From Closterium sp. Naga37s-1 (lineage: Eukaryota > Streptophyta > Zygnematophyceae > Desmidiales > Closteriaceae): DNA of 64,000 nt. Positions 8,769 to 23,700 of this stretch are shown here, piece after piece (within the stretch, counting starts at the first letter, position 1; every line of letters starts with the position of its first letter). The translations under genes were made by a program, and so were the position numbers. The notes below the pieces were generated by a model. It did no database searches, had not been told where the DNA came from, and saw only the letters and a program-made list of their open reading frames with translations. The stretch spans positions 1,984,001 to 2,048,000 of the forward strand of contig CANJKZ010000092.1 of NCBI GenBank assembly GCA_947471745.1, written 5' to 3'.

Positions 8769-11700
8769 CTAGGCATTGAAGAGGGAGCGGAAGGACATGT
8801 CCTTCTTGGACGCGCTGGCAGCAGAGGAGTCAGCGAGGGCAAAGATGCGCTTCAGTGCCGTGTTCTGCGACACCGCTGCTGCCGCCGCTGCCGACTGCGC
8901 CATGGCTCCCCGCCCCAGCGCTGCCGCCCGCGCTATCATGGCCTCGCGGCTGGCAGCGCTCGTCAGCATGCCTGCTGCCGCAGCGGCAGCAGCGGTGGCC
9001 GTGGCAGCTGGGGGAGCGGCAGCAGCCGTGGCAGGTGGTGGGTGAGAGGCAGTGGAGGTGGAGGGTGCAGCGGAGGAAGTGGGGGACTTGGAGGGTGGGG
9101 CCTGAGTGGGCGCTGCTGCTCTGAGCTTGGCTGTGAGCGCGTCTAGCAGCGGCTGCTGCTCTGGCTTCTTCACTCCCTGTGGTGGGCGAGGCAGGTGGGG
9201 GCGTGTGCGCAGAGGGTGGACGAGGAAACAATGATGGAAGAGGTGGGGGGTGATGATGGTGTGATGCGTACAGTTGGAAAGCCAATGGATATCTTGAGGT
9301 CAAGACACTACAGCGATACTACAGTGTGCTAGTTCATTTCAAGCCAATGGATATTTTGAGGTCAAGTGTGCGCAGGGTACGATACGGGGCACACAGCAAG
9401 AGTGCCACCCATTGGGGGGGCGGCTCACCTTGAGGTCGAGTGTGCGCAGGAAGTCAGCAGCAGAGCCGTCGGGCAGCAGCGTGCGGTATGTGTCCACCAG
9501 GTTCTCCTGTGGCGCTAGCACCACCTGGTGGGAGGAAGGGGGGGGAGAGAGGGGTGATGGTGTATGCATGCCACAACAGAGGCGCAGGAGTGGGATGGAG
9601 GCAGGGCGTGAGTGAGAGGGAGCACCGCCAGCATGGCAATGGCAGTACTACAATGGAACAGAGCCAAGCATTGCAGTGGGAAGACGCATAGCAGGCAGGG
9701 AGGGCAGGGCAGGAGCAGCGATGAGTGATGGTCTGACATTCCCATCTCACCTTGAGCAGCGCCTCTGATCGCCCCATCTCACCTTGAGCAGCAACTCTGA
9801 TCGCCCCATCTCACCTTGAGCAGCGCCTCTGATCGCCCCATCTCACCTTGAGCAGCGCCTCTGATCGCCCCATCTCACCTTGAGCAGCGCCTCTGATCGC
9901 CCCATCTCACCTTGAGCAGCGCCTCTGATCGCCCCATCTCACCTTGAGCAGCGCCTCTGATCGCCCCATCTCACCTTGAGCAGCGCCTCTGATCGCCCCA
10001 TCTCACCTTGAGCAGCGCCTCTGATCGCCCCATCTCACCTTGAGCAGCGCCTCTGATCGCCCCATCTCACCTTGAGCAGCGCCTCTGATCGCCCCATCTC
10101 ACCTTGAGCAGCGCCTCTGATCGCCCCATCTCACCTTGAGCAGCGCCTCTGATCGCCCCATCTCACCTTGAGCAGCGCCTCTGATCGCCCCATCTCACCT
10201 TGAGCAGCGCCTCTGATCGCCCCATCTCACCTTGAGCAGCGCCTCTGATCGCCCCATCTCACCTTGAGCAGCGCCTCTGATCGCCCCATCTCACCTTGAG
10301 CAGCGCCTCTGATCGCCCCATCTCACCTTGAGCAGCGCCTCTGATCGCCCCATCTCACCTTGAGCAGCGCCTCTGATCGCCCCATCTCACCTTGAGCAGC
10401 GCCTCTGATCACCCCATCTCACCTTGAGCAGCGCCTCTGATCGCCCCATCTCACCTTGAGCAGCGCCTCTGATCGCCCCATCTCACCTTGAGCAGCGCCT
10501 CTGATCGCCCCATCTCACCTTGAGCAGCGCCTCCGATCGCCCCATCTCACCTTGAGCAGCGCCTCCGATCGCCCCATCTCACCTTGAGCAGCGCCTCTGA
10601 TCGCCCCATCTCGCGCGTCACATACTTGCTGTACGCTGCTGTGGCCGCCTGCACGAGGGTACATGGGGGTGAGGGAGGATGCAGAGAGGTCAAAGACGTG
10701 CGGTAAGGGGTGAGAAAGGAGTGGTGGGAGAGGGAGAGCATGGTCTGTGTGGCACTGAGATGTGTGGACAGAATCAGCAACAAGAGTGGGAGAAGGGTGC
10801 GTGCAGTGGCGGGAGCAGCGCGCATGGTATGGCATGACATGGCATGGCATGACTCACAAGGCCCCCCAGTGCATGGCATGGCATGGCATGGCATGGCATG
10901 ACTCACAAGGCCCCCCAGAGCATGGTATGGCATGGCATGGCATGGCATGACTCACAAGGCTCCCAGTGCATGGCATGGCATGGCATGACTCACGAGGCCC
11001 CCCAGTGCATGGCATGGCATGACTCACGAGGCCCCCCAGTGCATGGCATGGCATGGCATGACTCACGAGGCCCCCCAGTGCAGGCAGCTCGAGCAGAATG
11101 GTCTTGATGCCATGCGTGTCCAACAGCATCTGTGAGAGATGGGCAGGGACGTGGGCGCAGTGAGGGTTGGCACAGGGACGACGGGAGGGAGAGATGGACA
11201 GAACGAGGGAAATCTGAGAAATGAAATGAACGCAGGGCTTGTGTGAAAGCGACAACATGGGTAAGACAGCAACTTGAGAGGAGCACACAGATTCTTCATC
11301 CCATAGCTTACCATCGCGTCGCAGCTGTTCTAGCACCACAAGCCAAGCCATCACAGCATGGCATCACCTGCTGGCATGAGGACATGAGGGCATCACCTGC
11401 TGGCATGAGGACATGAGGGCATCACCTGCTGGCATGAGGACATGAGGGCATCACCTGCTGGCATGCGGACATGAGGGGCATCACCTGCTGGCATGAGGAC
11501 ATGAGGGCATCACCTGCTGGCATGCGGACATGAGGGCATCACCTGCTGGCATGCGGACATGAGGGCATCACCTGCTGGCATGCGGACATGAGGGCATCAC
11601 CTGCTGGCATGCGGACATGAGGGCATCACCTGCTGGCATGCGGACATGAGGGCATCACCTGCTGGCATGCGGACATGAGGGCATCACCTGCTGGCATGCG

Positions 11701-14700
11701 GACATGAGGGCATCACCTGCTGGCATGCGGACATGAGGGCATCACCTGCTGGCATGCGGACATGAGGGCATCACCTGCTGGCATGCGGACATGAGGGCAT
11801 CACCTGCTGGCATGCGGACATGAGGGCATCACCTGCTGGCATGCGGACATGAGGGCATCACCTGCTGGCATGCGGACATGAGGGCATCACCTGCTGGCAT
11901 GCGGACATGAGGGCATCACCTGCTGGCATGCGGACATGAGGGCATCACCTGCTGGCATGCGGACATGAGGGCATCACCTGCTGGCATGCGGACATGAGGG
12001 CATCACCTGCTGGCATGCGGACATGAGGGCATCACCTGCTGGCATGCGGACATGAGGGCATCACCTGCTGGCATGCGGACATGAGGGCATCACCTGCTGG
12101 CATGCGGACATGAGGGCATCACCTGCTGGCATGCGGACATGAGGGCATCACCTGCTGGCATGCGGACATGAGGGCATCACCTGCTGGCATGAGGACATGA
12201 GGGCATCACCTGCTGGCATGCGGACATGAGGGCATCACCTGCTGGCATGCGGACATGAGGGCATCACCTGCTGGCATGCGGACATGAGGGCATCACCTGC
12301 TGGCATGCGGACATGAGGGCATCACCTGCTGGCATGCAGACATGAGGGCATCACCTGCTGGCATGCGGACATGAGGGCATCACCTGCTGGCATGCGGACA
12401 TGAGGGCATCACCTGCTGGCATGCGGACATGAGGGCATCACCTGCTGGCATGCGGACATGAGGGCATCACCTGCTGGCATGCGGACATGAGGGCATCACC
12501 TGCTGGCATGCGGACATGAGGGCATCACCTGCTGGCATGCGGACATGAGGGCATCACCTGCTGGCATGCGGACATGAGGGCATCACCTGCTGGCATGCGG
12601 ACATGAGGGCATCACCTGCTGGCATGCGGACATGAGGGCATCACCTGCTGTGCACCGGTGCCGGAGAGGCGTTTGGCCTTGAAGACCGTGGCGTAGTAGC
12701 GCGGCCCGAACGATGCTGCCAGCTGGCGCTCACGGTGGAGGGTAGACGTGATGGCGAAGGGAGTTGGGGAGATTGGGGGAGAACGAGGGGAACACGCAAA
12801 GGAGGAGACGTGAGCAAGGGGCACGCCAGGGCCGGGTTGGGACAAGGTGGAGTTGAGTGGTGGCGAGGCGATGTGCGGTGGGGTCATGTGCCTCGCAAAG
12901 GTGCTCTTATGGAGTGACTAAGTGCAATCACTGCGCACTGCAGTTCACGCGCCACTTACACCCGTTCCTTGATTCAGACACCCGCATATAGTCAACCCCG
13001 CATGTGATAGTGCACACACGCTGCATCCCAGCAGACACAAAGGTACATAGTCTGGCAATGCACAGAGGCGGGAAGAGCACCTTATGGAGGCAGAGGGGCG
13101 CACCTTATCGAGGAAGAAGTGGAAGTGCAGCGGCGAGAGCAGCCCTGCCAGCATGGGGATGGAGTTGGAGAATATGGCGCTCAGGTTGTTCACGAACCTG
13201 CTCTCGGAGAGAGGAACGAAGGGGGGATGACGGGGCGGGAGGGATGGAGAGGAGGAGAGGGGGGAATTGTGGTGGATAAAGGGGTGGGCAGCATGTGAGG
13301 ATGAGTCACTAGCAGTTGCTGGGAGCACAAACGACACCCCCCCCTGTGCAGCCCGTTCCTGTGCCCCGCGCTGCTGGTCACACTCAATGTATCTCGCCAC
13401 ACTGCCCTGCTCTCTGCCAACGCTGCACACACATGCCGCACCCGCACGCCACCCATCCACCACACGATCACACAGCACGGCTGCAGCAGCAGCAGTGCCA
13501 CGTGGCTCACTCGGATTGGTCGCCCACGGACTCCAGCGTGCCCCAGGGCATGCGGGCCATGCGGTCCAGTTCGCCCTCCAGCCGCCCCTCCAGCCCCGCC
13601 ACCAGCACTGCCAGCGCACGCGTTATGGCAACCGAAAACTCCTCCTGCCACGTGGCAGCATGGGAGGAAGCCCGGGGTGCGGGTGGGAGGGAGTGGATGG
13701 GGCGAAAAGGTCGAGCTTACACATCATGCCAGCAACACCGCCAGCGGCCGTGTGATGGCACGTGAAAACTCCTCCTGCCCATGCCATGAGAGGACACCAT
13801 GGCAAACAGCAGTGCATGGAGCACAGGGGGTGACTGGGTGGCAGGCAGCATGGTGAGGTGAGGAAGAAGCACGAGGAAGTGCATTGTGTATGTTTGGTTG
13901 GAGACGTTTTGAGAACTTTTGTAGTTGTTAAAAAATAGCATATACTACCACATACAAGAAGTACCAACTTGTGTACACAAACGCACATGGCAGGGGGGTA
14001 GTGCATCGACCACTAGAGCCGTCCTTCCCCACGCACATCTTCCTTCATCCCCACGTGTTCCTCCTTCCCCCCTCCCACCTGCCTTCACCCCCTCCAGCCA
14101 ACTCCTCTTCCTCACACGCATTTCTTCCTGTCTCCCTCCCCACCCCCCTCTCCCCCCACCTGCTCATCGCTGATGTCAACAGAGCCCACCAGCGCCGCAT
14201 CGATGCGGTTCGCCACACTCTCCGCCAGCTGTGCTGCCTGCCATGGGGGCGACACGTGGAGGGGGCGAGAGGGTGGGGAGATACAGGCGTGAGAGGTGTG
14301 GGTGCATGCACGCACCATGGAGCAGTCGTGCCAGTGACCGGCACTTGTGCACTCCCTGCCTGCTGTGCAGCCCACCAAGGAGAGACGAGGCAGGGGGGAA
14401 GAGGGGATGGGGGGAGGAGAGAGGGAAGGGAGGTGGCTTGGAAAGGGGCACAAGGGAGACGAGTGGGTGGCTACGAGAAGTGGTTGTAACAAGAGGGAAG
14501 AGGAATGGAGGAATTGTAAAGGGAAGAGAGAATCAAGAGATGCACGAGAAAAGAGACTCACAGTCTCGTGGCAATACTCGGCTGTGTTGATGATATAGCA
14601 CACCACTCGCTCATCCTTCTCCGTCATCTGTGAGCATGGGCACACACGTGCGGGGTAGGCAGAGGCAGACGAGAAGCAGGGCACATAGAAATGAGTGCGA

Positions 14701-17700
14701 CTCGCCTCTTCTTTCCACTCGTAGGTGCAAGCTTGTGTGCAATAGAGAAGGGAAGAATGGGGAGAATGGGAGTGGGCGGGAAGGGAAGGGAAGGAGGAGA
14801 GAAGACGAGGGAGCAGCACTGCATTGGCAGGCTGAGGCTGACAGCACATGAACGCCCATGCCTTCTGTAACGACTCTTACCTCCCCACCCACCCCGCCCG
14901 CTCCCCGTGGTCGTCCCCACTCGCATGCCAACTTGCCCCGCCTTCTCATCCCCACCGTGCTCTCCTTGCCTCCTTGGCCCTTCCCCCGCCATACCCCCAT
15001 GCGCCTCACCCTCCCCCCGTGCGCCTCACCCTCCCCCCGTGCGCCTCACCCTCCCCCCGTGCGCCTCACCCTCCCCCCGTGCGCCTCACCCTCCTCCCAT
15101 GCGCCTCACCCTACCCCTCGCCTCACCTTGACTTGCCACTCGCCGCCTGCGGTGGGCTGGGCAGCGCGGGGCAGGCGGGCGCTGAGGCGCGCGGCGTACT
15201 GCCGCAGCACACGCTTGAACACCTGGGGGGGGAGGGGAGGGGGGAGATGGGGATGGGGGAGGGGGTGACACGGATGAAAATTGTGTGAGTGATGTGCAAC
15301 ACATGCAGCAGGCGCCTCTGGTGCCCACATTGATGATGTAAAGGCGAAGACACGTGGGTTGGGAAGAGGAGAGGACACTGAGGACGCCGAGAAGGAAGGA
15401 TGACATCAAGCCACATCGCTCTGGGATTACACTATTGTTGGAAGAGGGCTCACCTGGAAGAGGGCTCACCTGGAAGAGGGCTCACCTGGAAGAGGGCTCA
15501 CCTGGAAGAGGGCTCACCTGGAAGAGGGCTCACCTGGAAGAGGGCTCACCTGGAAGAGGCTGAGCAGCGTTTGCTTTCTGGTGAGCTGGCAGCAGCGGTT
15601 GAAACTCTTGCGGATCGCCAAAAACATCTGCGGGCAGGCAGGCAGGTAGGCATGGGCACACAGTCATTGCGGGTGGGATGTATGGAAGATTAGAAGCAGA
15701 AACGAATGGAGGACTGAGAACAGCGATTGCAAGACAACCTCCACGCCACCTCACAACGCCCAACTGCGGAAACCCGCTCACCACTGTGCCGCCCTCCCAC
15801 CTCCCAACTCTGAGCTACCCTCCCACCTCCCACATCTGAGCTACCCTCCCACCTCCCACCTCTGAGCTACCCTCCCACCTCCCACATCTGAGCTACCCTC
15901 CCACCTCCCACCTCTGAGCTACCCTCCCACCTCCCACCTCTGAGCTACCCTCCCACCTCCCACCTCTGAGCTACCCTCCCACCTCCCACCTCTGAGCTAC
16001 CCTCCCACCTCCCACATCTGAGCTACCCTCCCACCTCCCACCTCTGAGCTACCCTCCCACCTCCCACCTCTGAGCTACCCTCCCACCTCCCACATCTGAG
16101 CTACCCTCCCACCTCCCACCTCTGAGCTACCCTCCCACCTCCCACCTCTGAGCTACCCTCCCACCTCCCACCTCTGAGCTACCACCTCCCACCTCTGAGC
16201 TACCCTCCCACCTCCCACCTCTGAGCTACCCTCCCACCTCCCACCTCTGAGCTACCCTCCCACCTCCCACCTCTGAGCTACCCTCCCACCTCCCACCTCT
16301 GAGCTACCCTCCCACCTCCCACCTCTGAGCTACCCTCCCACCTCCCACCTCTGAGCTACCCTCCCACCTCCCACCTCTGAGCTACCCTCCCACCTCCCAC
16401 CTCTGAGCTACCCTCCCACCTCCCACCTCTGAGCTACCCTCCCACCTCCCACCTCTGAGCTACCCTCCCACCTCCCACCTCTGAGCTACCCTCCCACCTC
16501 CCACCTCTGAGCTACCCTCCCACCTCCCACCTCTGAGCTACCCTCCCACCTCCCACATCTGAGCTACCCTCCCACCTCCCACCTCTGAGCTACCCTCCCA
16601 CCTCCCACCTCTGAGCTACCCTCCCACCTCCCACCTCTGAGCTACCCTCCCACCTCCCACCTCTGAGCTACCCTCCCACCTCCCACCTCTGAGCTACCCT
16701 CCCACCTCCCACCTCTGAGCTACCCTCCCACCTCCCACCTCTGAGCTACCCTCCCACCTCCCACCTCTGAGCTACCCTCCCACCTCCCACCTCTGAGCTA
16801 CCCTCCCACCTCCCACCTCTGAGCTACCCTCCCACCTCCCACCTCTGAGCTACCCTCCCACCTCCCACATCTGAGCTACCCTCCCACCTCCCACCTCTGA
16901 GCTACCCTCCCACCTCCCACCTCTGAGCTACCCTCCCACCTCCCACCTCTGAGCTACCCTCCCACCTCCCAACTCTGAGCTACCCTCCCACCTCCCACAT
17001 CTGAGCTACCCTCTCACCTCCCACCTCTGAGCTACCCTCCCACCTCCCACCTCTGAGCTACCCTCCCACCTCCCACATCTGAGCTACCCTCTCACCTCCC
17101 ACCTCTGAGCTACCCTCCCACCTCCCACCTCTGAGCTACCCTCCCACCTCCCACCTCTGAGCTACCCTCCCACCTCCCACCTCTGAGCTACCCTCCCACC
17201 TCCCACATCTGAGCTACCCTCCCACCTCCCACCTCTGAGCTACCCTCCCACCTCCCACCTCTGAGCTACCCTCCCACCTCCCACCTCTGAGCTACCCTCC
17301 CACCTCCCACCTCTGAGGTACCCTCCCACCTCCCACCTCTGAGCTACCCTCCCACCTCCCACCTCTGAGCTACCCTCCCACCTCCCACCTCTGAGCTACC
17401 CTCCCACCTCCCACCTCTGAGCTACCCTCCCACCTCCCACCTCTGAGCTACCCTCCCACCTCCCACATCTGAGCTACCCTCTCACCTCCCACCTCTGAGC
17501 TACCCTCCCACCTCCCACCTCTGAGCTACCCTCCCACCTCCCACATCTGAGCTACCCTCTCACCTCCCACCTCTGAGCTACCCTCCCACCTCCCACCTCT
17601 GAGCTACCCTCCCACCTCCCACCTCTGAGCTACCCTCCCACCTCCCACCTCTGAGCTACCCTCCCACCTCCCACCTCTGAGCTACCCTCCCACCTCCCAC

Positions 17701-20700
17701 CTCTGAGCTACCCTCCCACCTCCCACCTCTGAGGTACCCTCCCACCTCCCACCTCTGAGCTACCCTCCCACCTCCCACCTCTGAGCTACCCTCCCACCTC
17801 CCACCTCTGAGCTACCCTCCCACCTCCCACCTCTGAGCTACCCTCCCACCTCCCACCTCTGAGCTACCCTCCCACCTCCCACATCTGAGCTACCCTCTCA
17901 CCTCCCACCTCTGAGCTACCCTCCCAACTCCCACCTCTGAGCTACCCTCCCACCTCCCACATCTGAGCTACCCTCTCACCTCCCACCTCTGAGCTACCCT
18001 CCCACCTCCCACCTCTGAGCTACCCTCCCACCTCCCACCTCTGAGCTACCCTCCCACCTCCCACCTCTGAGCTACCCTCCCACCTCCCACCTCTGAGGTA
18101 CCCTCCCACCTCCCACCTCTGAGCTACCCTCCCACCTCCCACCTCTGAGCTACCCTCCCACCTCCCACCTCTGAGCTACCCTCCCACCTCCCACCTCTGA
18201 GCTACCCTCCCACCTCCCACCTCTGAGCTACCCTCCCACCTCCCACCTCTGAGCTACCCTCCCACCTCCCACCTCTGAGCTACCCTCCCACCTCCCACCT
18301 CTGAGCTACCCTCCCACCTCCCACCTCTGAGCTACCCTCCCACCTCCCACCTCTGAGCTACCCTCCCACCTCCCACCTCTGAGCTACCCTCCCACCTCCC
18401 ACCTCTGAGCTACCCTCCCACCTCCCACCTCTGAGCTACCCTCCCACCTCCCACCTCTGAGCTACCCTCCCACCTCCCACCTCTGAGGTACCCTCCCACC
18501 TCCCACCTCTGAGCTACCCTCCCACCTCCCACCTCTGAGCTACCCTCCCACCTCCCACCTCTGAGCTACCCTCCCACCTCCCACCTCTGAGCTACCCTCC
18601 CACCTCCCACATCTGAGCTACCCTCTCACCTCCCACCTCTGAGCTACCCTCCCACCTCCCACCTCTGAGCTACCCTCCCACCTCCCACATCTGAGCTACC
18701 CTCTCACCTCCCACCTCTGAGCTACCCTCCCACCTCCCACCTCTGAGCTACCCTCCCACCTCCCACATCTGAGCTACCCTCCCACCTCCCACCTCTGAGC
18801 TACCCTCCCACCTCCCACCTCTGAGCTACCCTCCCACCTCCCACCTCTGAGCTACCCTCCCACCTCCCACATCTGAGCTACCCTCCCACCTCCCACCTCT
18901 GAGCTACCCTCCCACCTCCCACATCTGAGCTACCCTCCCACCTCCCACCTCTGAGCTACCCTCCCACCTCCCACCTCTGAGCTACCCTCCCACCTCCCAC
19001 CTCTGAGCTACCCTCCCACCTCCCACCTCTGAGCTACCCTCCCACCTCCCACCTCTGAGCTACCCTCCCACCTCCCACCTCTGAGCTACCCTCCCACCTC
19101 CCACCTCTGAGCTACCCTCCCACCTCCCACCTCTGAGCTACCCTCCCACCTCCCACCTCTGAGCTACCCTCCCACCTCCCACCTCTGAGCTACCCTCCCA
19201 CCTCCCACCTCTGAGCTACCCTCCCACCTCCCACCTCTGAGCTACCCTCCCACCTCCCACCTCTGAGCTACCCTCCCACCTCCCACCTCTGAGCTACCCT
19301 CCCACCTCCCACCTCTGAGCTACCCTCCCACCTCCCACCTCTGAGCTACCCTCCCACCTCCCACCTCTGAGCTACCCTCCCACCTCCCACCTCTGAGCTA
19401 CCCTCCCACCTCCCACCTCTGAGCTACCCTCCCACCTCCCACCTCTGAGCTACCCTCCCACCTCCCACCTCTGAGCTACCCTCCCACCTCCCACCTCTGA
19501 GCTACCCTCCCACCTCCCACCTCTGAGCTACCCTCCCACCTCCCACCTCTGAGCTACCCTCCCACCTCCCACATCTGAGCTACCCTCCCACCTCCCACCT
19601 CTGAGCTACCCTCCCACCTCCCACCTCTGAGCTACCCTCCCGCCTCCCACCTCTGAGCTACCCTCCCACCTCCCACCTCTGAGCTACCCTCCCACCTCCC
19701 ACCTCTGAGCTACCCTCCCACCTCCCACCTCTGAGCTACCCTCCCACCTCCCACCTCTGAGCTACCCTCCCACCTCCCACCTCTGAGCTACCCTCCCACC
19801 TCCCACCTCTGAGCTACCCTCCCACCTCCCACCTCTGAGCTACCCTCCCACCTCCCACCTCTGAGCTACCCTCCCACCTCCCACCTCTGAGCTACCCTCC
19901 CACCTCCCACCTCTGAGCTACCCTCCCACCTCCCACCTCTGAGCTACCCTCCCACCTCCCACCTCTGAGCTACCCTCCCACCTCCCACCTCTGAGCTACC
20001 CTCCCACCTCCCACCTCTGAGCTACCCTCCCACCTCCCACCTCTGAGCTACCCTCCCACCTCCCACCTCTGAGCTACCCTCCCACCTCCCACCTCTGAGC
20101 TACCCTCCCACCTCCCACATCTGAGCTACCCTCCCACCTCCCACCTCTGAGCTACCCTCCCACCTCCCACCTCTGAGCTACCCTCCCACCTCCCACCTCT
20201 GAGCTACCCTCCCACCTCCCACATCTGAGCTACCCTCCCACCTCCCACCTCTGAGCTACCCTCCCACCTCCCACCTCTGAGCTACCCTCCCACCTCCCAC
20301 ATCTGAGCTACCCTCCCACCTCCCACCTCTGAGCTACCCTCCCACCTCCCACCTCTGAGCTACCCTCCCACCTCCCACCTCTGAGCTACCCTCCCACCTC
20401 CCACCTCTGAGCTACCCTCCCACCTCCCACCTCTGAGCTACCCTCCCACCTCCCACCTCTGAGCTACCCTCCCACCTCCCACCTCTGAGCTACCCTCCCA
20501 CCTCCCACCTCTGAGCTACCCTCCCACCTCCCACCTCTGAGCTACCCTCCCACCTCCCACCTCTGAGCTACCCTCCCACCTCCCACCTCTGAGCTACCCT
20601 CCCACCTCCCACATCTGAGCTACCCTCCCACCTCCCACCTCTGAGCTACCCTCCCACCTCCCACCTCTGAGCTACCCTCCCACCTCCCACATCTGAGCTA

Positions 20701-23700
20701 CCCTCCCACCTCCCACCTCTGAGCTACCCTCCCACCTCCCACATCTGAGCTACCCTCCCACCTCCCACCTCTGAGCTACCCTCCCACCTCCCACCTCTGA
20801 GCTACCCTCCCACCTCCCACCTCTGAGCTACCCTCCCACCTCCCACCTCTGAGCTACCCTCCCACCTCCCACCTCTGAGCTACCCTCCCACCTCCCACCT
20901 CTGAGGTACCCTCCCACCTCCCACCTCTGAGCTACCCTCCCACCTCCCACCTCTGAGCTACCCTCCCACCTCCCACCTCTGAGCTACCCTCCCACCTCCC
21001 ACCTCTGAGCTACCCTCCCACCTCCCACCTCTGAGCTACCCTCCCACCTCCCACATCTGAGCTACCCTCTCACCTCCCACCTCTGAGCTACCCTCCCACC
21101 TCCCACCTCTGAGCTACCCTCCCACCTCCCACATCTGAGCTACCCTCTCACCTCCCACCTCTGAGCTACCCTCCCACCTCCCACCTCTGAGCTACCCTCC
21201 CACCTCCCACCTCTGAGCTACCCTCCCACCTCCCACCTCTGAGCTACCCTCCCACCTCCCACCTCTGAGCTACCCTCCCACCTCCCACCTCTGAGCTACC
21301 CTCCCACCTCCCACCTCTGAGGTACCCTCCCACCTCCCACCTCTGAGCTACCCTCCCACCTCCCACCTCTGAGCTACCCTCCCACCTCCCACCTCTGAGC
21401 TACCCTCCCACCTCCCACCTCTGAGCTACCCTCCCACCTCCCACCTCTGAGCTACCCTCCCACCTCCCACATCTGAGCTACCCTCTCACCTCCCACCTCT
21501 GAGCTACCCTCCCAACTCCCACCTCTGAGCTACCCTCCCACCTCCCACATCTGAGCTACCCTCTCACCTCCCACCTCTGAGCTACCCTCCCACCTCCCAC
21601 CTCTGAGCTACCCTCCCACCTCCCACCTCTGAGCTACCCTCCCACCTCCCACCTCTGAGCTACCCTCCCACCTCCCACATCTGAGCTACCCTCCCACCTC
21701 CCACCTCTGAGCTACCCTCCCACCTCCCACCTCTGAGCTACCCTCCCACCTCCCACCTCTGAGCTACCCTCCCACCTCCCACCTCTGAGCTACCCTCCCA
21801 CCTCCCACCTCTGAGCTACCCTCCCACCTCCCACCTCTGAGCTACCCTCCCACCTCCCACCTCTGAGCTACCCTCCCACCTCCCACCTCTGAGCTACCCT
21901 CCCACCTCCCACCTCTGAGCTACCCTCCCACCTCCCACCTCTGAGCTACCCTCCCACCTCCCACCTCTGAGCTACCCTCCCACCTCCCACCTCTGAGCTA
22001 CCCTCCCACCTCCCACCTCTGAGCTACCCTCCCACCTCCCACCTCTGAGCTACCCTCCCACCTCCCACCTCTGAGCTACCCTCCCACCTCCCACCTCTGA
22101 GCTACCCTCCCACCTCCCACCTCTGAGCTACCCTCCCACCTCCCACCTCTGAGCTACCCTCCCACCTCCCACCTCTGAGCTACCCTCCCACCTCCCACAT
22201 CTGAGCTACCCTCCCACCTCCCACCTCTGAGCTACCCTCCCACCTCCCACCTCTGAGCTACCCTCCCACCTCCCACCTCTGAGCTACCCTCCCACCTCCC
22301 ACCTCTGAGCTACCCTCCCACCTCCCACCTCTGAGCTACCCTCCCACCTCCCACCTCTGAGCTACCCTCCCACCTCCCACCTCTGAGCTACCCTCCCACC
22401 TCCCACCTCTGAGCTACCCTCCCACCTCCCACCTCTGAGCTACCCTCCCACCTCCCACCTCTGAGCTACCCTCCCACCTCCCACCTCTGAGCTACCCTCC
22501 CACCTCCCACCTCTGAGCTACCCTCCCACCTCCCACCTCTGAGCTACCCTCCCACCTCCCACCTCTGAGCTACCCTCCCACCTCCCACCTCTGAGCTACC
22601 CTCCCACCTCCCACATCTGAGCTACCCTCCCACCTCCCACCTCTGAGCTACCCTCCCACCTCCCACCTCTGAGCTACCCTCCCACCTCCCACCTCTGAGC
22701 TACCCTCCCACCTCCCACCTCTGAGCTACCCTCCCACCTCCCACCTCTGAGCTACCCTCCCACCTCCCACCTCTGAGCTACCCTCCCACCTCCCACCTCT
22801 GAGCTACCCTCCCACCTCCCACCTCTGAGCTACCCTCCCACCTCCCACCTCTGAGCTACCCTCCCACCTCCCACATCTGAGCTACCCTCCCACCTCCCAC
22901 CTCTGAGCTACCCTCCCACCTCCCACCTCTGAGCTACCCTCCCACCTCCCACATCTGAGCTACCCTCCCACCTCCCACCTCTGAGCTACCCTCCCACCTC
23001 CCACCTCTGAGCTACCCTCCCACCTCCCACCTCTGAGCTACCCTCCCACCTCCCACCTCTGAGCTACCCTCCCACCTCCCACCTCTGAGCTACCACCTCC
23101 CACCTCTGAGCTACCCTCCCACCTCCCACATCTGAGCTACCCTCCCACCTCCCACCTCTGAGCTACCCTCCCACCTCCCACCTCTGAGCTACCCTCCCAC
23201 CTCCCACATCTGAGCTACCCTCCCACCTCCCACCTCTGAGCTACCCTCCCACCTCCCACCTCTGAGCTACCCTCCCACCTCCCACCTCTGAGCTACCCTC
23301 CCACCTCCCACCTCTGAGCTACCCTCCCACCTCCCACCTCTGAGCTACCCTCCCACCTCCCACCTCTGAGCTACCCTCCCACCTCCCACCTCTGAGCTAC
23401 CCTCCCACCTCCCACATCTGAGCTACCCTCTCACCTCCCACCTCTGAGCTACCCTCCCAACTCCCACCTCTGAGCTACCCTCCCACCTCCCACATCTGAG
23501 CAACCCTCCCACCTCGGAGCTGCTGCGCAGGATGTTGGTTTGGCTGCCCTCCTCCGCCTCCCATGTCTCCTCCTGCCGTGACTCATGCACCACACGGCAC
23601 ACGCAGCATACACCCCCATGCCCCACGTCCATGCATCAGGCATCATGCCATGCCATGCCCCATGTCATAACCCATGCACCATGCACCATCAGAGAAAACG

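Noticed and set aside
9757-23512. Regular arrays that could suggest CRISPR
   Set aside because: The units are contiguous with no unique spacers, vary gradually, sit inside eukaryotic introns and have no cas genes nearby.
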